A DNA stretch of 64,000 nt, taken from positions 2,852,001 to 2,916,000 of the forward strand of contig NZ_CP113517.1 in the NCBI RefSeq assembly GCF_024360925.2, given 5' to 3'. A program made the position numbers and the translations under genes. The stretch comes from Methylomonas rapida (GTDB lineage Bacteria > Pseudomonadota > Gammaproteobacteria > Methylococcales > Methylomonadaceae). The notes under the pieces are model-generated. The model did not search any database. It worked only from the letters and a program-made list of their open reading frames with translations, and was not told where the DNA came from. Shown here in pieces: positions 36,362-44,961 of the stretch; the first letter of the stretch is position 1, and every line of letters starts with the position of its first letter.

Positions 36362-39300
36362 ATGCAACCACCATCGCTCACTACCCCCACCATTCCTCAA
36401 ACGGCCGACGCCCCTATTTATTGGACCGGCTTTTCAGGTTGCGGCGATTCCTTGCTACTGGCCACGGCAATTACCCAAGAAAAACGGCTGGTCGTCATTG
36501 TCACGCCCGACACCCAAACCGCGCTGCGTCTGGAACATGAATTAGCCTTCTTTCTGGATAATGCCTACCCCATACTGCAATTTCCGGACTGGGAAACCCT
36601 GCCCTACGACGTATTCTCGCCGCTGCCGGAAATCATCTCCGAGCGCTTGCGCACGCTGGCTTTGTTGCCGGAAACCCAACGCGGCGCGCTGATCGTACCG
36701 GTCTCGACGCTGATGCATCGGCTAGCGCCGCGCGAACATGTTCTGGCCCACAGTTTTGCGATCGAAGTGGGTGGCACGCTGAACCTGGAATTAACCCGGA
36801 TCAAGCTGGAAGCGGTCGGCTACCAATGCGTGTCCCAGGTCTATCAACATGGCGAATTTGCGGTGCGCGGATCGATCCTGGACCTGTTCCCGATGGGCTC
36901 CAAACAACCTTACCGGATCGAATTGTTCGATGACGACGTGGAATCGATCAGAAGCTTCGACCCCGACACGCAGATGTCACAGGACAAGATGCAAAAAGTC
37001 GAGCTGTTTCCGGCCCGCGAATTTCCGTTTACCGACGACGCCATCAAACGCTTCCGTCAAGCTTTCCGCGAACAATTTCCGGACGCCTCGCCCAAGAACA
37101 ATCTATACCTGGACGTTTCCAAACAAATCGCTCCCGCCGGCATCGAGTATTATCTGCCGCTATTCGTCGAGCGCACCGAATCGCTATTTGCCTACCTACC
37201 CAAAACCGCGCTGTTCGTGCTGCCAGCCCGATTTGCAGATAGCGCCAGCCGTTTTTATAACGAGGCCGACGAGCGTTATCAACAGCGCAAATACGATGTC
37301 GACAGACCGTTGCTACCGCCGGAACGCTTGTTTTTGTCGGCCGCGGAACTGGTTGGGCATGCGGAAAGCTTTTGCCGCATCGTGCTGGACAATCAGGCTG
37401 AACAAGGTGAGTTATTCCACTGCAAAGCCCTGCCCGATCTCGCCATCGACAACCGTTTGAAAGAACCGGCCCAGCGCCTGCGCCAGTTCATAGAAGGCTT
37501 TGACGGCAAAATCCTGTTCGTCGCCGAAACCGCAGGCCATCGTGAAGGTCTGATCGACAAACTGAAAAGCGTCAAGCTGACCGCCAAGCAAGTCCAGAAC
37601 TGGCCTGAATTTTTAAAATCCGAACATTCGCCGTGCATCGTCGTCGCGCCGATGGATCACGGCTTATGGCTCGAAGAGGCAAAGCTGGCCATCATCACCG
37701 AAAGCCAGCTCAGCGGTGAGAAAGTCCAACAGCGCCGACGCCGGGCCAAGTCCGCCGCCCGCGCACTGGAAAACATCTTCAATAACCTCGACGAACTGAC
37801 CATCGGTTCGCCGGTGGTGCATCAGGAACACGGCGTTGGTCGCTATCTGGGCCTACAGACCTTGACGGTCGGCGGCATCGAAGCCGAGTTCTTGATGCTG
37901 GAATACGCTGGCGGTGACAAGATTTACGTGCCGGTTTCATCATTACATCTGATCGGCCGCTACAGCGGCGTCAGCGCCGAAAACGCGCCGCTGCACAAAC
38001 TCGGCAGCGAACAATGGAGCAAGGCCAAACAAAAGGCCATGGAACGAGCGCGCGACGTGGCCGCCGAATTGCTGGACATCCACGCCAAACGGGCCGCCCG
38101 TCAAGGTTTTGCCTTCAATGTCGACAACAGCGATTACGAAGCCTTCGCCGCCGCCTTCCCGTTCGAAGAAACCCCAGACCAACTCAGCGCTATCGAAGCC
38201 ATCCTGCAGGACATGGCCGCGCCGCAACCCATGGATCGCGTGGTATGCGGCGACGTCGGCTTCGGCAAGACCGAAGTGGCGATGCGCGCTGCATTTGTTG
38301 CAGTGCAAAGCGGCAAACAGGTCGCGGTACTGGTGCCGACTACCTTGCTGGCCCAACAGCATTACCAAAATTTCCGCGACCGTTTCGCCGACTGGCCAGT
38401 CCGGGTCGAGGTGATGTCGCGTTTCGTCACGACCAAGCAGCAAAAAACCATTGCCGACGAACTGGCCGAAGGCAAGGTCGATATCATCATCGGCACTCAC
38501 AAACTGCTGTCCAAGGACATGCAATATCAGGCTTTGGGCCTGGTGATCATCGACGAGGAACACCGTTTCGGCGTCACCCAAAAAGAGCATTTCAAGAAGC
38601 TGCGCTACGAACTGGACCTCTTGACACTGACCGCGACGCCGATTCCGCGCACGCTGAACATGGCGATGTCGGGTCTGCGCGACATTTCGATCATCGCCAC
38701 GCCGCCGCCGAACCGCCACGCGATCAAGACCTTCGTCACCGAATGGATAGACTCGCAGGTTCAAGAGGCCTGCCAGCGCGAGATCAAACGCGGCGGTCAG
38801 GTGTTTTTCCTGCACAACGACGTCAAGACTATGGACAAGATGGCACGCGAACTCGGCGAGTTGGTGCCTGAGGCGCGCATCCAGGTCGCCCACGGCCAGA
38901 TGGCCGAGCGTGAACTGGAGCAGATCATGCTGGATTTTTATCACCAGCGTTTCAATTTGCTGATCGCCACCACCATCATCGAGAGCGGCATCGACATCCC
39001 CAGCGCCAACACCATCGTCATCAACCGCGCCGACAAACTGGGCCTGGCCCAGTTGCATCAGCTGCGTGGCCGGGTCGGCCGTTCCCACCACCGGGCTTAT
39101 GCCTATTGCATCGTGCCGCCCAAGTCGCTGATGACCAAGGACGCCATCAAGCGCCTGGAAGCCTTCGAAACCTCCGGCGAACTGGGTGCCGGCTTCATGC
39201 TGTCCTCCCATGACATGGAAATTCGCGGGGCTGGTGAACTGTTGGGCGATGAACAAAGTGGCCAGATTCAGGAAATCGGTTTTACCTTGTACACCGAACT

Positions 39301-39808
39301 TTTGGAACGCGCGGTCAAAGCTTTGAAATCCGGCAAACAACCAGAACTGGACGCACCTTTGGAAACCGGGCCGGAGGTAGATTTGCAGGTCGCCGCGCTA
39401 ATCCCTGAAGATTACCTACCCGACATCCACGCCCGACTGGTGCTATACAAGCGCATCGCCAGCGCCGAAACCGAAGAAGACTTGCGTAAGCTGAAAATCG
39501 AGATGATAGACCGTTTTGGCTTGCTGCCGGATCAGGTCAAAGCCCTGTTCGCGATCACCGAACTCAAGCAACAGGCCGTGCATCTGGGCATCAAGAAAAT
39601 CGAGGCCACCAATACGGGAGGCCGTATCGTCTTTGCCGCCACTCCCAATATCGATACCGGCGAATTGATCATGATGATACAAAGCCAGTCGCAAGCGTAT
39701 AAATTGGACGGCGCGGACAAATTGCGCTTTAGCTACACCTTCAAGGACATGGAAGACAAGGTGGCGTTTTTGCAGAAGCTGCTGGAGAGGTTGGAGCCTA
39801 AAAAGTAA
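36362..39808 (+). CDS. mfd: Transcription-repair coupling factor Mfd
   Basis: Removes RNA polymerase stalled at DNA damage and recruits UvrA. The 1148-residue product (same as in E. coli) has a UvrB-like N-terminal part (FPDWETLPYDVFSP), the RNA-polymerase interaction domain with SPVVHQEHGVGRYLGLQTL, a translocase core with GDVGFGKTEVAMRAAF (Walker A), IIDEEHRFGV (DEEH) and QLHQLRGRVGRS, and a C-terminal TRCF domain with RLVLYKRIASAE. The ATG at 36362 gives the family length; an upstream TTG at 36332 adds ten residues and cannot be excluded. Confidence 0.97.
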   Translation: MQPPSLTTPTIPQTADAPIYWTGFSGCGDSLLLATAITQEKRLVVIVTPDTQTALRLEHELAFFLDNAYPILQFPDWETLPYDVFSPLPEIISERLRTLALLPETQRGALIVPVSTLMHRLAPREHVLAHSFAIEVGGTLNLELTRIKLEAVGYQCVSQVYQHGEFAVRGSILDLFPMGSKQPYRIELFDDDVESIRSFDPDTQMSQDKMQKVELFPAREFPFTDDAIKRFRQAFREQFPDASPKNNLYLDVSKQIAPAGIEYYLPLFVERTESLFAYLPKTALFVLPARFADSASRFYNEADERYQQRKYDVDRPLLPPERLFLSAAELVGHAESFCRIVLDNQAEQGELFHCKALPDLAIDNRLKEPAQRLRQFIEGFDGKILFVAETAGHREGLIDKLKSVKLTAKQVQNWPEFLKSEHSPCIVVAPMDHGLWLEEAKLAIITESQLSGEKVQQRRRRAKSAARALENIFNNLDELTIGSPVVHQEHGVGRYLGLQTLTVGGIEAEFLMLEYAGGDKIYVPVSSLHLIGRYSGVSAENAPLHKLGSEQWSKAKQKAMERARDVAAELLDIHAKRAARQGFAFNVDNSDYEAFAAAFPFEETPDQLSAIEAILQDMAAPQPMDRVVCGDVGFGKTEVAMRAAFVAVQSGKQVAVLVPTTLLAQQHYQNFRDRFADWPVRVEVMSRFVTTKQQKTIADELAEGKVDIIIGTHKLLSKDMQYQALGLVIIDEEHRFGVTQKEHFKKLRYELDLLTLTATPIPRTLNMAMSGLRDISIIATPPPNRHAIKTFVTEWIDSQVQEACQREIKRGGQVFFLHNDVKTMDKMARELGELVPEARIQVAHGQMAERELEQIMLDFYHQRFNLLIATTIIESGIDIPSANTIVINRADKLGLAQLHQLRGRVGRSHHRAYAYCIVPPKSLMTKDAIKRLEAFETSGELGAGFMLSSHDMEIRGAGELLGDEQSGQIQEIGFTLYTELLERAVKALKSGKQPELDAPLETGPEVDLQVAALIPEDYLPDIHARLVLYKRIASAETEEDLRKLKIEMIDRFGLLPDQVKALFAITELKQQAVHLGIKKIEATNTGGRIVFAATPNIDTGELIMMIQSQSQAYKLDGADKLRFSYTFKDMEDKVAFLQKLLERLEPKK

Positions 39809-39816
39809 GACCGTAA

Positions 39817-39846
39817 GGCGGATTCGAACTATCGCGACAATCCGCC
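39817..39846 (+). terminator. Hairpin after mfd
   Basis: GGCGGATT, fourteen bases, AATCCGCC: an 8-bp stem beginning eight bases after the mfd stop. No T-run follows, so termination is uncertain. It sits between convergent genes. Confidence 0.4.
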
Positions 39847-39904
39847 ATGCCTGTATAGGTTTGGCGGCTTTGCAGGTACGGCGCCGCCAAGCGGTCCCGT
39901 GAAA

Positions 39905-40285
39905 CTATTTCTTGTTAAAGTGGTAAATATCGCCAAACTTGCCTTTCAAGGTCATCGTTTTATCGTCTTTTTCCACCAACGAGAAAACATCGAACTTGTC
40001 GGACCTGCCTAAAATGGAAACTTTCAATTTGCCGTCTTCCACTTCGTAATTGACCGGCGATTGATCGTAATACGTTCCTTCCCGTGGAATATGGGTGATG
40101 GAGACTTTGCCAGCGTTAAACGTCCAGGTATCTTCCCGTTTGATGGTTTCCTGGGAATTTGCCGATTTTTTGGTGTATTCAAGCTTCCAACTACCTTGCA
40201 CGTCCTGAATGGATTGCAGCGGAACATCGGCAAAACATGGGCTGGCCAACGCCAGTAAAACCATCGCCAAATTTAATTTTTTCAT
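39905..40285 (-). CDS. Small secreted protein, lipocalin-like, paralogue of 11328-11717
   Basis: A 126-residue protein of unknown function with a signal peptide (MKKLNLAMVLLALASPCFA, cleavage expected after CFA). The mature part shows VQGSWKLEYTKKSANSQE, DTWTFNAGKV, VNYEVEDGKLKV, LGRSDKF and a closing DIYHFNKK. These match the protein at 11328-11717 position by position (G-S/T-W, KSANS/ESANS, TWT, NY-DGKL, GRS, Y-F-KK). The start at 40285 has a GGGG ribosome binding site; longer open sequence upstream lacks a signal. The role may be periplasmic binding of a small hydrophobic ligand, but this is a guess from fold type. Confidence 0.7.
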   Translation of the reverse strand: MKKLNLAMVLLALASPCFADVPLQSIQDVQGSWKLEYTKKSANSQETIKREDTWTFNAGKVSITHIPREGTYYDQSPVNYEVEDGKLKVSILGRSDKFDVFSLVEKDDKTMTLKGKFGDIYHFNKK

Positions 40286-40472
40286 AACTGCCCCGCTTTT
40301 AATGATAAAGAGACTTGGCATTGTACGCCCAGTTTTGCAAAAAGTATTTTTAAATACCCCCCACATCAACCCCGACTCAAAACCGCATGCCTTGCCCTGA
40401 AAAGCCATCTACAACGGGCGAGTTAGGGTAAAATTCCGATTTTTGCAATTTCAATCGCAGGACTCATCACTC

Positions 40473-40892
40473 ATGTTGCGCTACGACCGAACTCGCTATA
40501 TCGCCTTGGGCTTGTCCAGTCTGTTGAACGCCGCACTGCTGATCTACCTGCTGGAACTTCCTACCGACAGCTGGCCAGAGGATTATGCCAAACGCTTGTA
40601 CTGGCTACTGGCCGGCGGACTGGCTTTGTTTGGTGCTACGGCGATGATCAAACGTGCTCGCGACATCGGCTCGTCGGCCTGGGGAATTTTGTTGGGATTT
40701 TTATTTGCGCCACCCTTCATGCTGCTGGTGGGCTTGGTGTTGAGTTTCATCCCCAGCAATCCGGATGTCGACACACTGATGCCTTCGCCACCAGCGGCAT
40801 CGCCCAAGATTTGGCTAGCTGGAGCCGCGCTAGTGCTGTTACCGTGGCTAACGGTACTCTCAATTCCAAATTTGCTCGGGCTATGCTGTTGA
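40473..40892 (+). CDS. DUF805-like small membrane protein
   Basis: A 139-residue protein with four hydrophobic segments. The loop IKRARDIGSSAWGILLGF resembles the RLHDxGxSGWW signature of DUF805 proteins, and the opening RYDRTRYIALGLSSLLN fits as well. Function is unknown for the family. The start at 40473 has an AGGA about 10 bases upstream; ten more open codons precede. It lies just before the NrdR boxes and is probably a separate unit. Confidence 0.6.
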   Translation: MLRYDRTRYIALGLSSLLNAALLIYLLELPTDSWPEDYAKRLYWLLAGGLALFGATAMIKRARDIGSSAWGILLGFLFAPPFMLLVGLVLSFIPSNPDVDTLMPSPPAASPKIWLAGAALVLLPWLTVLSIPNLLGLCC

Positions 40893-40997
40893 TCGACATC
40901 GACTGCTGACTTTCGTGTTTCAAATAGTTGATAAGCCATTGAACTTACGGAACTAACGTTTTTCAAGTAAAAAAATCTCTGGCCGCGCCAACTCAAA

Positions 40998-41013
40998 ACA
41001 CAACATATTGTGT
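40998..41013 (+). promoter_or_regulatory. NrdR box 1 upstream of nrdJa
   Basis: ACACAACATATTGTGT matches the NrdR consensus acaCwAtATaTwGtgt at 15 of 16 places. It is a near-palindrome, 104 bases before the nrdJa start. NrdR is a Zn-finger/ATP-cone repressor of ribonucleotide reductase genes and binds such boxes in pairs. Confidence 0.75.
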
Positions 41014-41029
41014 TAATATTTTCACATAG

Positions 41030-41045
41030 GCACTATATACGGTGC
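41030..41045 (+). promoter_or_regulatory. NrdR box 2 upstream of nrdJa
   Basis: GCACTATATACGGTGC, a weaker match (about 12 of 16) to the same consensus. Start-to-start distance to box 1 is 32 bases, three turns of the helix, the spacing typical of paired NrdR boxes. Confidence 0.7.
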
Positions 41046-41116
41046 ATGACCGCAATATCGTGTCTCCGCTTCAAACCAATTGCACATCAAAGCCTTAGGC
41101 TATTTTCAGGCATGAA

Positions 41117-43312
41117 ATGGCAATTGACCCGTACTCTATACCAGACCAGGAACCCCCAAGCATGACCGCAAAACTCCACGTTGTGACGACCCACACTACC
41201 GACATTCCGCTACAAAGTGCCTCGCTCGACATCTGGGACAGCAAATACCGGTTAAAAACCAAGGACGGCAAGGCCATCGACGCCACCATCGATGATACCT
41301 ACAAGCGGGTTGCCAAAGCCCTGTCCGAAGTCGAAAAAACCAAGGCTTTGCAGGAGAAGCATTACAAGGAGTTTTTGTGGGCCTTGCGCAAGGGCGTGAT
41401 TCCTGCCGGCCGCATCGTCTCCAACGCCGGCGCGCTGGAACACAAACCGGCCACATCGACCATCAACTGCACCGTGTCCGGCATCATTGAAGATTCGATG
41501 GACGATATTCTGGCCAAAGTCCACGAAGCCGGCTTGACTCTGAAAGCCGGTTGCGGCATCGGTTACGAATTTTCCACATTGCGGCCTCGCGACGCTTATG
41601 TGTCAGGCGCCGGCGCCTATACCTCCGGCCCGCTGTCGTTCATGGATATCTACGACAAGATGTGTTTCACCGTGTCGTCCGCCGGTGGCCGTCGTGGCGC
41701 GCAAATGGCGACCTTTGATGTCGCGCATCCGGACGTGGTGGATTTCATCCGCGCCAAACGTGAGGATGGCCGTCTGCGCCAGTTCAATCTGTCCTTACTC
41801 ATCACCAGCGAATTCGTCGAAGCCGTGAAAAACAACGGTCAGTGGCCATTATCCTTCCCTGTCACCGAGCGTGAAGCCAAGGCTGATCAACTGGATTTGA
41901 ATGACACCAGCAAAATCATCTGGCGCGACCTGCCCAACAAAAAGGGTTACGTGGTCAACGAAGACGGTCTGGTGGCCTGTCGCATCAGCAAGATCATGCC
42001 GGCCCGCCGCTTGTGGGACATCATCATGTCCTCTACCTATGACTACGCCGAACCCGGTTTCATTCTGATCGACAAGGTCAACGAGATGAACAACAACTGG
42101 TTCTGCGAACACATCCGCGCCACCAACCCCTGCGGCGAACAACCGTTGCCGCCCTACGGCAGTTGCTTGCTCGGCTCGATCAACCTGACCCGCTTCGTCG
42201 AAAACCCCTTTGGCCAGGAAGCGTCCTTCGATTGGGAAAGCTACCGCAAGACCATCCGCATCTTCACCCGCATGCTGGACAACGTGGTCGAGATCAACGG
42301 TCTGCCTCTGGAAAAACAACGCGAGGAGATCCTCGGCAAACGCCGCCACGGCATGGGCTATCTCGGCTTGGGTTCGACCATCACGATGCTGGGCATGAAA
42401 TACGGCGATGAAGCTTCGCTGGCGTTTACCGAGCAAGTCACCAAGGAACTGGCGTTGGAAGGCTGGAAAACCGGCTTGGAACTGGCCAAGGAAAAAGGAC
42501 CTGCGCCTATCATGGAACAAGTCTTCACCGTGACCGGCGAGATGCTGCACAAACGCCCGGAAATGAAACAAGACGGCTACAAACTGGGCGATGAAGTGCC
42601 GGGTCGCGTGCTCCACGCCAAATACAGCCGTTACATGCAACAACTGGCCCAGGAAGAACCGCAACTGGTCGCCGATCTGGCCGAAACCGGCTGCCGATTC
42701 ACCCACCACAGCTCGATCGCGCCGACCGGCACCATCTCCTTGTCGTTGGCCAATAACGCCAGCAACGGCATCGAGCCGAGCTTTGCCCACCATTATTCGC
42801 GCAACGTGATCCGCGAAGGCAAAAAGTCCAAGGAAAAGATCGACGTATTTTCATTCGAACTGTTGGCTTACCGGCAATTGGTCAATACGGAAGCGATGCC
42901 GTACAGCGACGATCCCGCGCAAAAATTGCCGGATTATTTCATCGCCGCCGACGACATCACACCGAAACAACACGTGGACATCCAGGCCGCCGCGCAAAAA
43001 TGGATCGATTCGTCGATTTCCAAAACCGCCAACGTGCCGACCGATTATCCCTACGAAGACTTCAAGTCCATCTACGAATACGCCTACGACAAAGGCCTGA
43101 AAGGCTGCACCACCTTCCGCTTCAATCCGGAAGTGTTCCAGGGCGTGCTGGTGAAAGAATCCGATCTGGAAAACACCACCTACCAGTTCACATTGGAAGA
43201 CGGCCACGTCGTCGAATTCAAGGGCAACGAAGAAGTGGAATACGACGGCGAAATCCATACCGCCGCCAACTTGTTCGACGCGTTGAAGGAAGGGTATTAC
43301 GGGAAGTTTTAA
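41117..43312 (+). CDS. nrdJa: Class II (cobalamin-dependent) ribonucleotide reductase, large part
   Basis: Makes deoxyribonucleotides using adenosylcobalamin, with or without oxygen. The 731-residue product holds the catalytic barrel: the first active-site cysteine in STINCTVSGI, the NPCGEQPLPPYGSC segment with the radical cysteine and glutamate, and PTGTISLSLANN. It ends without the C-terminal redox cysteines, which are on the separate nrdJb, as in the split enzyme of Pseudomonas. The start is either 41117 or an ATG 15 codons later (41162), which has a better AGGA site. Paired NrdR boxes precede it. Two foreign-looking genes separate it from nrdJb. Confidence 0.93.
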   Translation: MAIDPYSIPDQEPPSMTAKLHVVTTHTTDIPLQSASLDIWDSKYRLKTKDGKAIDATIDDTYKRVAKALSEVEKTKALQEKHYKEFLWALRKGVIPAGRIVSNAGALEHKPATSTINCTVSGIIEDSMDDILAKVHEAGLTLKAGCGIGYEFSTLRPRDAYVSGAGAYTSGPLSFMDIYDKMCFTVSSAGGRRGAQMATFDVAHPDVVDFIRAKREDGRLRQFNLSLLITSEFVEAVKNNGQWPLSFPVTEREAKADQLDLNDTSKIIWRDLPNKKGYVVNEDGLVACRISKIMPARRLWDIIMSSTYDYAEPGFILIDKVNEMNNNWFCEHIRATNPCGEQPLPPYGSCLLGSINLTRFVENPFGQEASFDWESYRKTIRIFTRMLDNVVEINGLPLEKQREEILGKRRHGMGYLGLGSTITMLGMKYGDEASLAFTEQVTKELALEGWKTGLELAKEKGPAPIMEQVFTVTGEMLHKRPEMKQDGYKLGDEVPGRVLHAKYSRYMQQLAQEEPQLVADLAETGCRFTHHSSIAPTGTISLSLANNASNGIEPSFAHHYSRNVIREGKKSKEKIDVFSFELLAYRQLVNTEAMPYSDDPAQKLPDYFIAADDITPKQHVDIQAAAQKWIDSSISKTANVPTDYPYEDFKSIYEYAYDKGLKGCTTFRFNPEVFQGVLVKESDLENTTYQFTLEDGHVVEFKGNEEVEYDGEIHTAANLFDALKEGYYGKF

Positions 43313-43349
43313 GATCGTCCAACACAATCCTGCTGATTAAGGTGTGTCT

Positions 43350-43619
43350 ATGCCTGCTATTTCAATGTTTTATGGAATTATTGTTTACATGTATTTCATG
43401 GACAATAAACAACACAAATTGCCACATATACACGTCAAATATCAAAATGACGAGGTCATTGTCGCTATTACAGACGGCGAGATACTAGACGGTAATATTC
43501 CGAAAGCACAAATGAAACTGCTGCAAGCTTGGATAGAATTGCACAAAGACGAATTATTAGCGGATTGGCAACTTGCCGTATCAGGCGAGCAGCCCTATAA
43601 AATCGAGCCGTTGAGGTAA
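43350..43619 (+). CDS. DUF4160 protein, possible toxin-antitoxin partner
   Basis: An 89-residue protein of the DUF4160 family. It shows FYGIIVYMYFMDNKQHKLPHIHVKY, with the HxPHIH-type pattern of the family, and a C-terminal LLQAWIELHKDELLADWQLA. DUF4160 genes nearly always stand directly before a DUF2442 gene, as here (gap of 4 bases), and the pair is thought to be a toxin-antitoxin-like module. Base composition is clearly more AT-rich than the flanking nrdJ genes. The start at 43350 has an AAGGTG site. It lies 37 bases after nrdJa. Confidence 0.85.
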   Translation: MPAISMFYGIIVYMYFMDNKQHKLPHIHVKYQNDEVIVAITDGEILDGNIPKAQMKLLQAWIELHKDELLADWQLAVSGEQPYKIEPLR

Positions 43620-43623
43620 TACC

Positions 43624-43872
43624 ATGAATCCACGCGTCAAAACAGTCGAAGCCACGGATGATTATCAATTGATTTTACTATTTACCGATGGCAAACAAGG
43701 TATTTACGACTGTACGCCATTATTGGATTTTGGTGTCTTCAAAGAACTGCGCAATAAACAGTATTTCAAACGCGTAACGGTCGATAATGGCACGGTTGCC
43801 TGGCCAAATGAGCAAGATATTTGCCCGGATACGCTGTATCTGGAAGCCGTTAAAGTCGAAATAGCATCGTAA
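43624..43872 (+). CDS. DUF2442 protein, partner of DUF4160
   Basis: An 82-residue protein of the DUF2442 family, with the opening NPRVKTVEATDDYQLILLFTDGK, the middle YDCTPLLDFGVFKELRN and the closing WPNEQDICPDTLYLEA. The start has a GAGG site. Members usually follow a DUF4160 gene or a BrnT/HigB-like toxin, and some are annotated as antitoxins or transcription factors. It is AT-rich like its partner. About 70 bases separate it from nrdJb, so the reductase operon is interrupted by the whole pair. Confidence 0.85.
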   Translation: MNPRVKTVEATDDYQLILLFTDGKQGIYDCTPLLDFGVFKELRNKQYFKRVTVDNGTVAWPNEQDICPDTLYLEAVKVEIAS

Positions 43873-43943
43873 CTCCTTATTCAGAACATGAGCGGCAAGT
43901 TTTATTGACTTGCCTGATACCCAATATTTTTAGGCGTAAGACC

Positions 43944-44624
43944 ATGACCCTACACAAAATCAGCAAAAAAATCGTCGGCTACAAAGTGCTGACCAAAGAA
44001 ACCACGGAAGCCGTCCAAACCGAAGCGGAAAAGCCCTCTCTGGAAGAAATGCACGAAAACGTCGAGCGCCCTGAAGTGCTGCTCGGCTCCACCTATAAAA
44101 TCAAGACACCGCAGTCCGAGCATGCCTTGTACATCACCATCAACGACATGGTGCTGAACATGGGCACTGCGCACGAAGAGCGTCGGCCTTACGAGATATT
44201 CATCAACTCCAAAAACATGGAGCATTTCCAGTGGGTTTTGGCCTTGACCCGGGTTATTTCGGCGGTATTTCGTAAAGGCGGCGACGCTACCTTTCTGGTG
44301 GAAGAAATGAAAGCGGTGTTTGACCCGCGCGGCGGCTACTTTAAAAAGGGCGGCGTATTCATGCCGTCGCTGGTAGCGGAAATTGGCTCGGCTATCGAAA
44401 CCCACATGAAACACATCGGCATGATCAAGCCGGAAAAAATGACCGATCACCAGAAAGAATTTTTGGCCGAAAAACGCCGCGAATTCGAAGCCCAGCATGG
44501 TGAATCCAATGGTTCGGCTTTTCCGGAAAAAGCCGTGCTCTGCACCAAATGCAGCACCAAAGCCATGGTGTTGATGGATGGGTGTATGACATGCCTCAAC
44601 TGTGGCGAGTCGAAGTGTGGTTGA
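43944..44624 (+). CDS. nrdJb: Class II ribonucleotide reductase, small C-terminal part
   Basis: Second half of the split class II reductase. The 226-residue product has a TSCPD-like domain (VLLGSTYKIKTPQSEHALYITIND, EIFINSKNMEHFQWVLALTRVISAVFRKGGD) and a cysteine-rich tail CTKC-x14-CMTCLNCGESKCG that supplies reducing equivalents to the active site of NrdJa. In Pseudomonas the genes nrdJa and nrdJb are adjacent; here the DUF4160/DUF2442 pair lies between them. The start at 43944 follows an AGGCG site, giving the family N-terminus MTLHKISKKIVGYKV. Confidence 0.92.
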   Translation: MTLHKISKKIVGYKVLTKETTEAVQTEAEKPSLEEMHENVERPEVLLGSTYKIKTPQSEHALYITINDMVLNMGTAHEERRPYEIFINSKNMEHFQWVLALTRVISAVFRKGGDATFLVEEMKAVFDPRGGYFKKGGVFMPSLVAEIGSAIETHMKHIGMIKPEKMTDHQKEFLAEKRREFEAQHGESNGSAFPEKAVLCTKCSTKAMVLMDGCMTCLNCGESKCG

Positions 44625-44961
44625 TTGGTAGGTGATCTGCCAATTTTGGAGACCGTCATTCGGCGAAGCGCCTGATGACTTCCGCTTTACGAGTTAAGAT
44701 TTTTGATTGAACGATAGAATATGAAATATAAATCCTGAATCCGTGACTCCACATATTGCCAGACCTTTTATTCGTCATACTCTTCCAAAATTCGCTGAAT
44801 TTAAAAGTGTGGCCCGGGCAATCGAGTTTAACGGCTAGAAATGCAGCGTATTATCTGGAATATTTTCCCTGCATGATTCAATTTGATGGACTTTAGGCGC
44901 AGGATTCCCAAGCCACTGTGAATTTGCGGCGTTGTGCTATCGATGGCAGAGCGATCAGTCG
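44625..44961. other. Intergenic region at the left edge of the accessory patch
   Basis: About 335 AT-rich bases with no coding sequence I recognise. It joins nrdJb to the transposase gene. The first 50 bases hold no terminator. No clear terminal inverted repeat of the IS can be made out here. Confidence 0.4.

Noticed and set aside
37943..39340. A 465-codon open frame opposite mfd
   Set aside because: Shadow of mfd; no family features.
40893..41116. Cobalamin riboswitch before nrdJa
   Set aside because: No B12-box-like sequence found; the space is taken by NrdR boxes.
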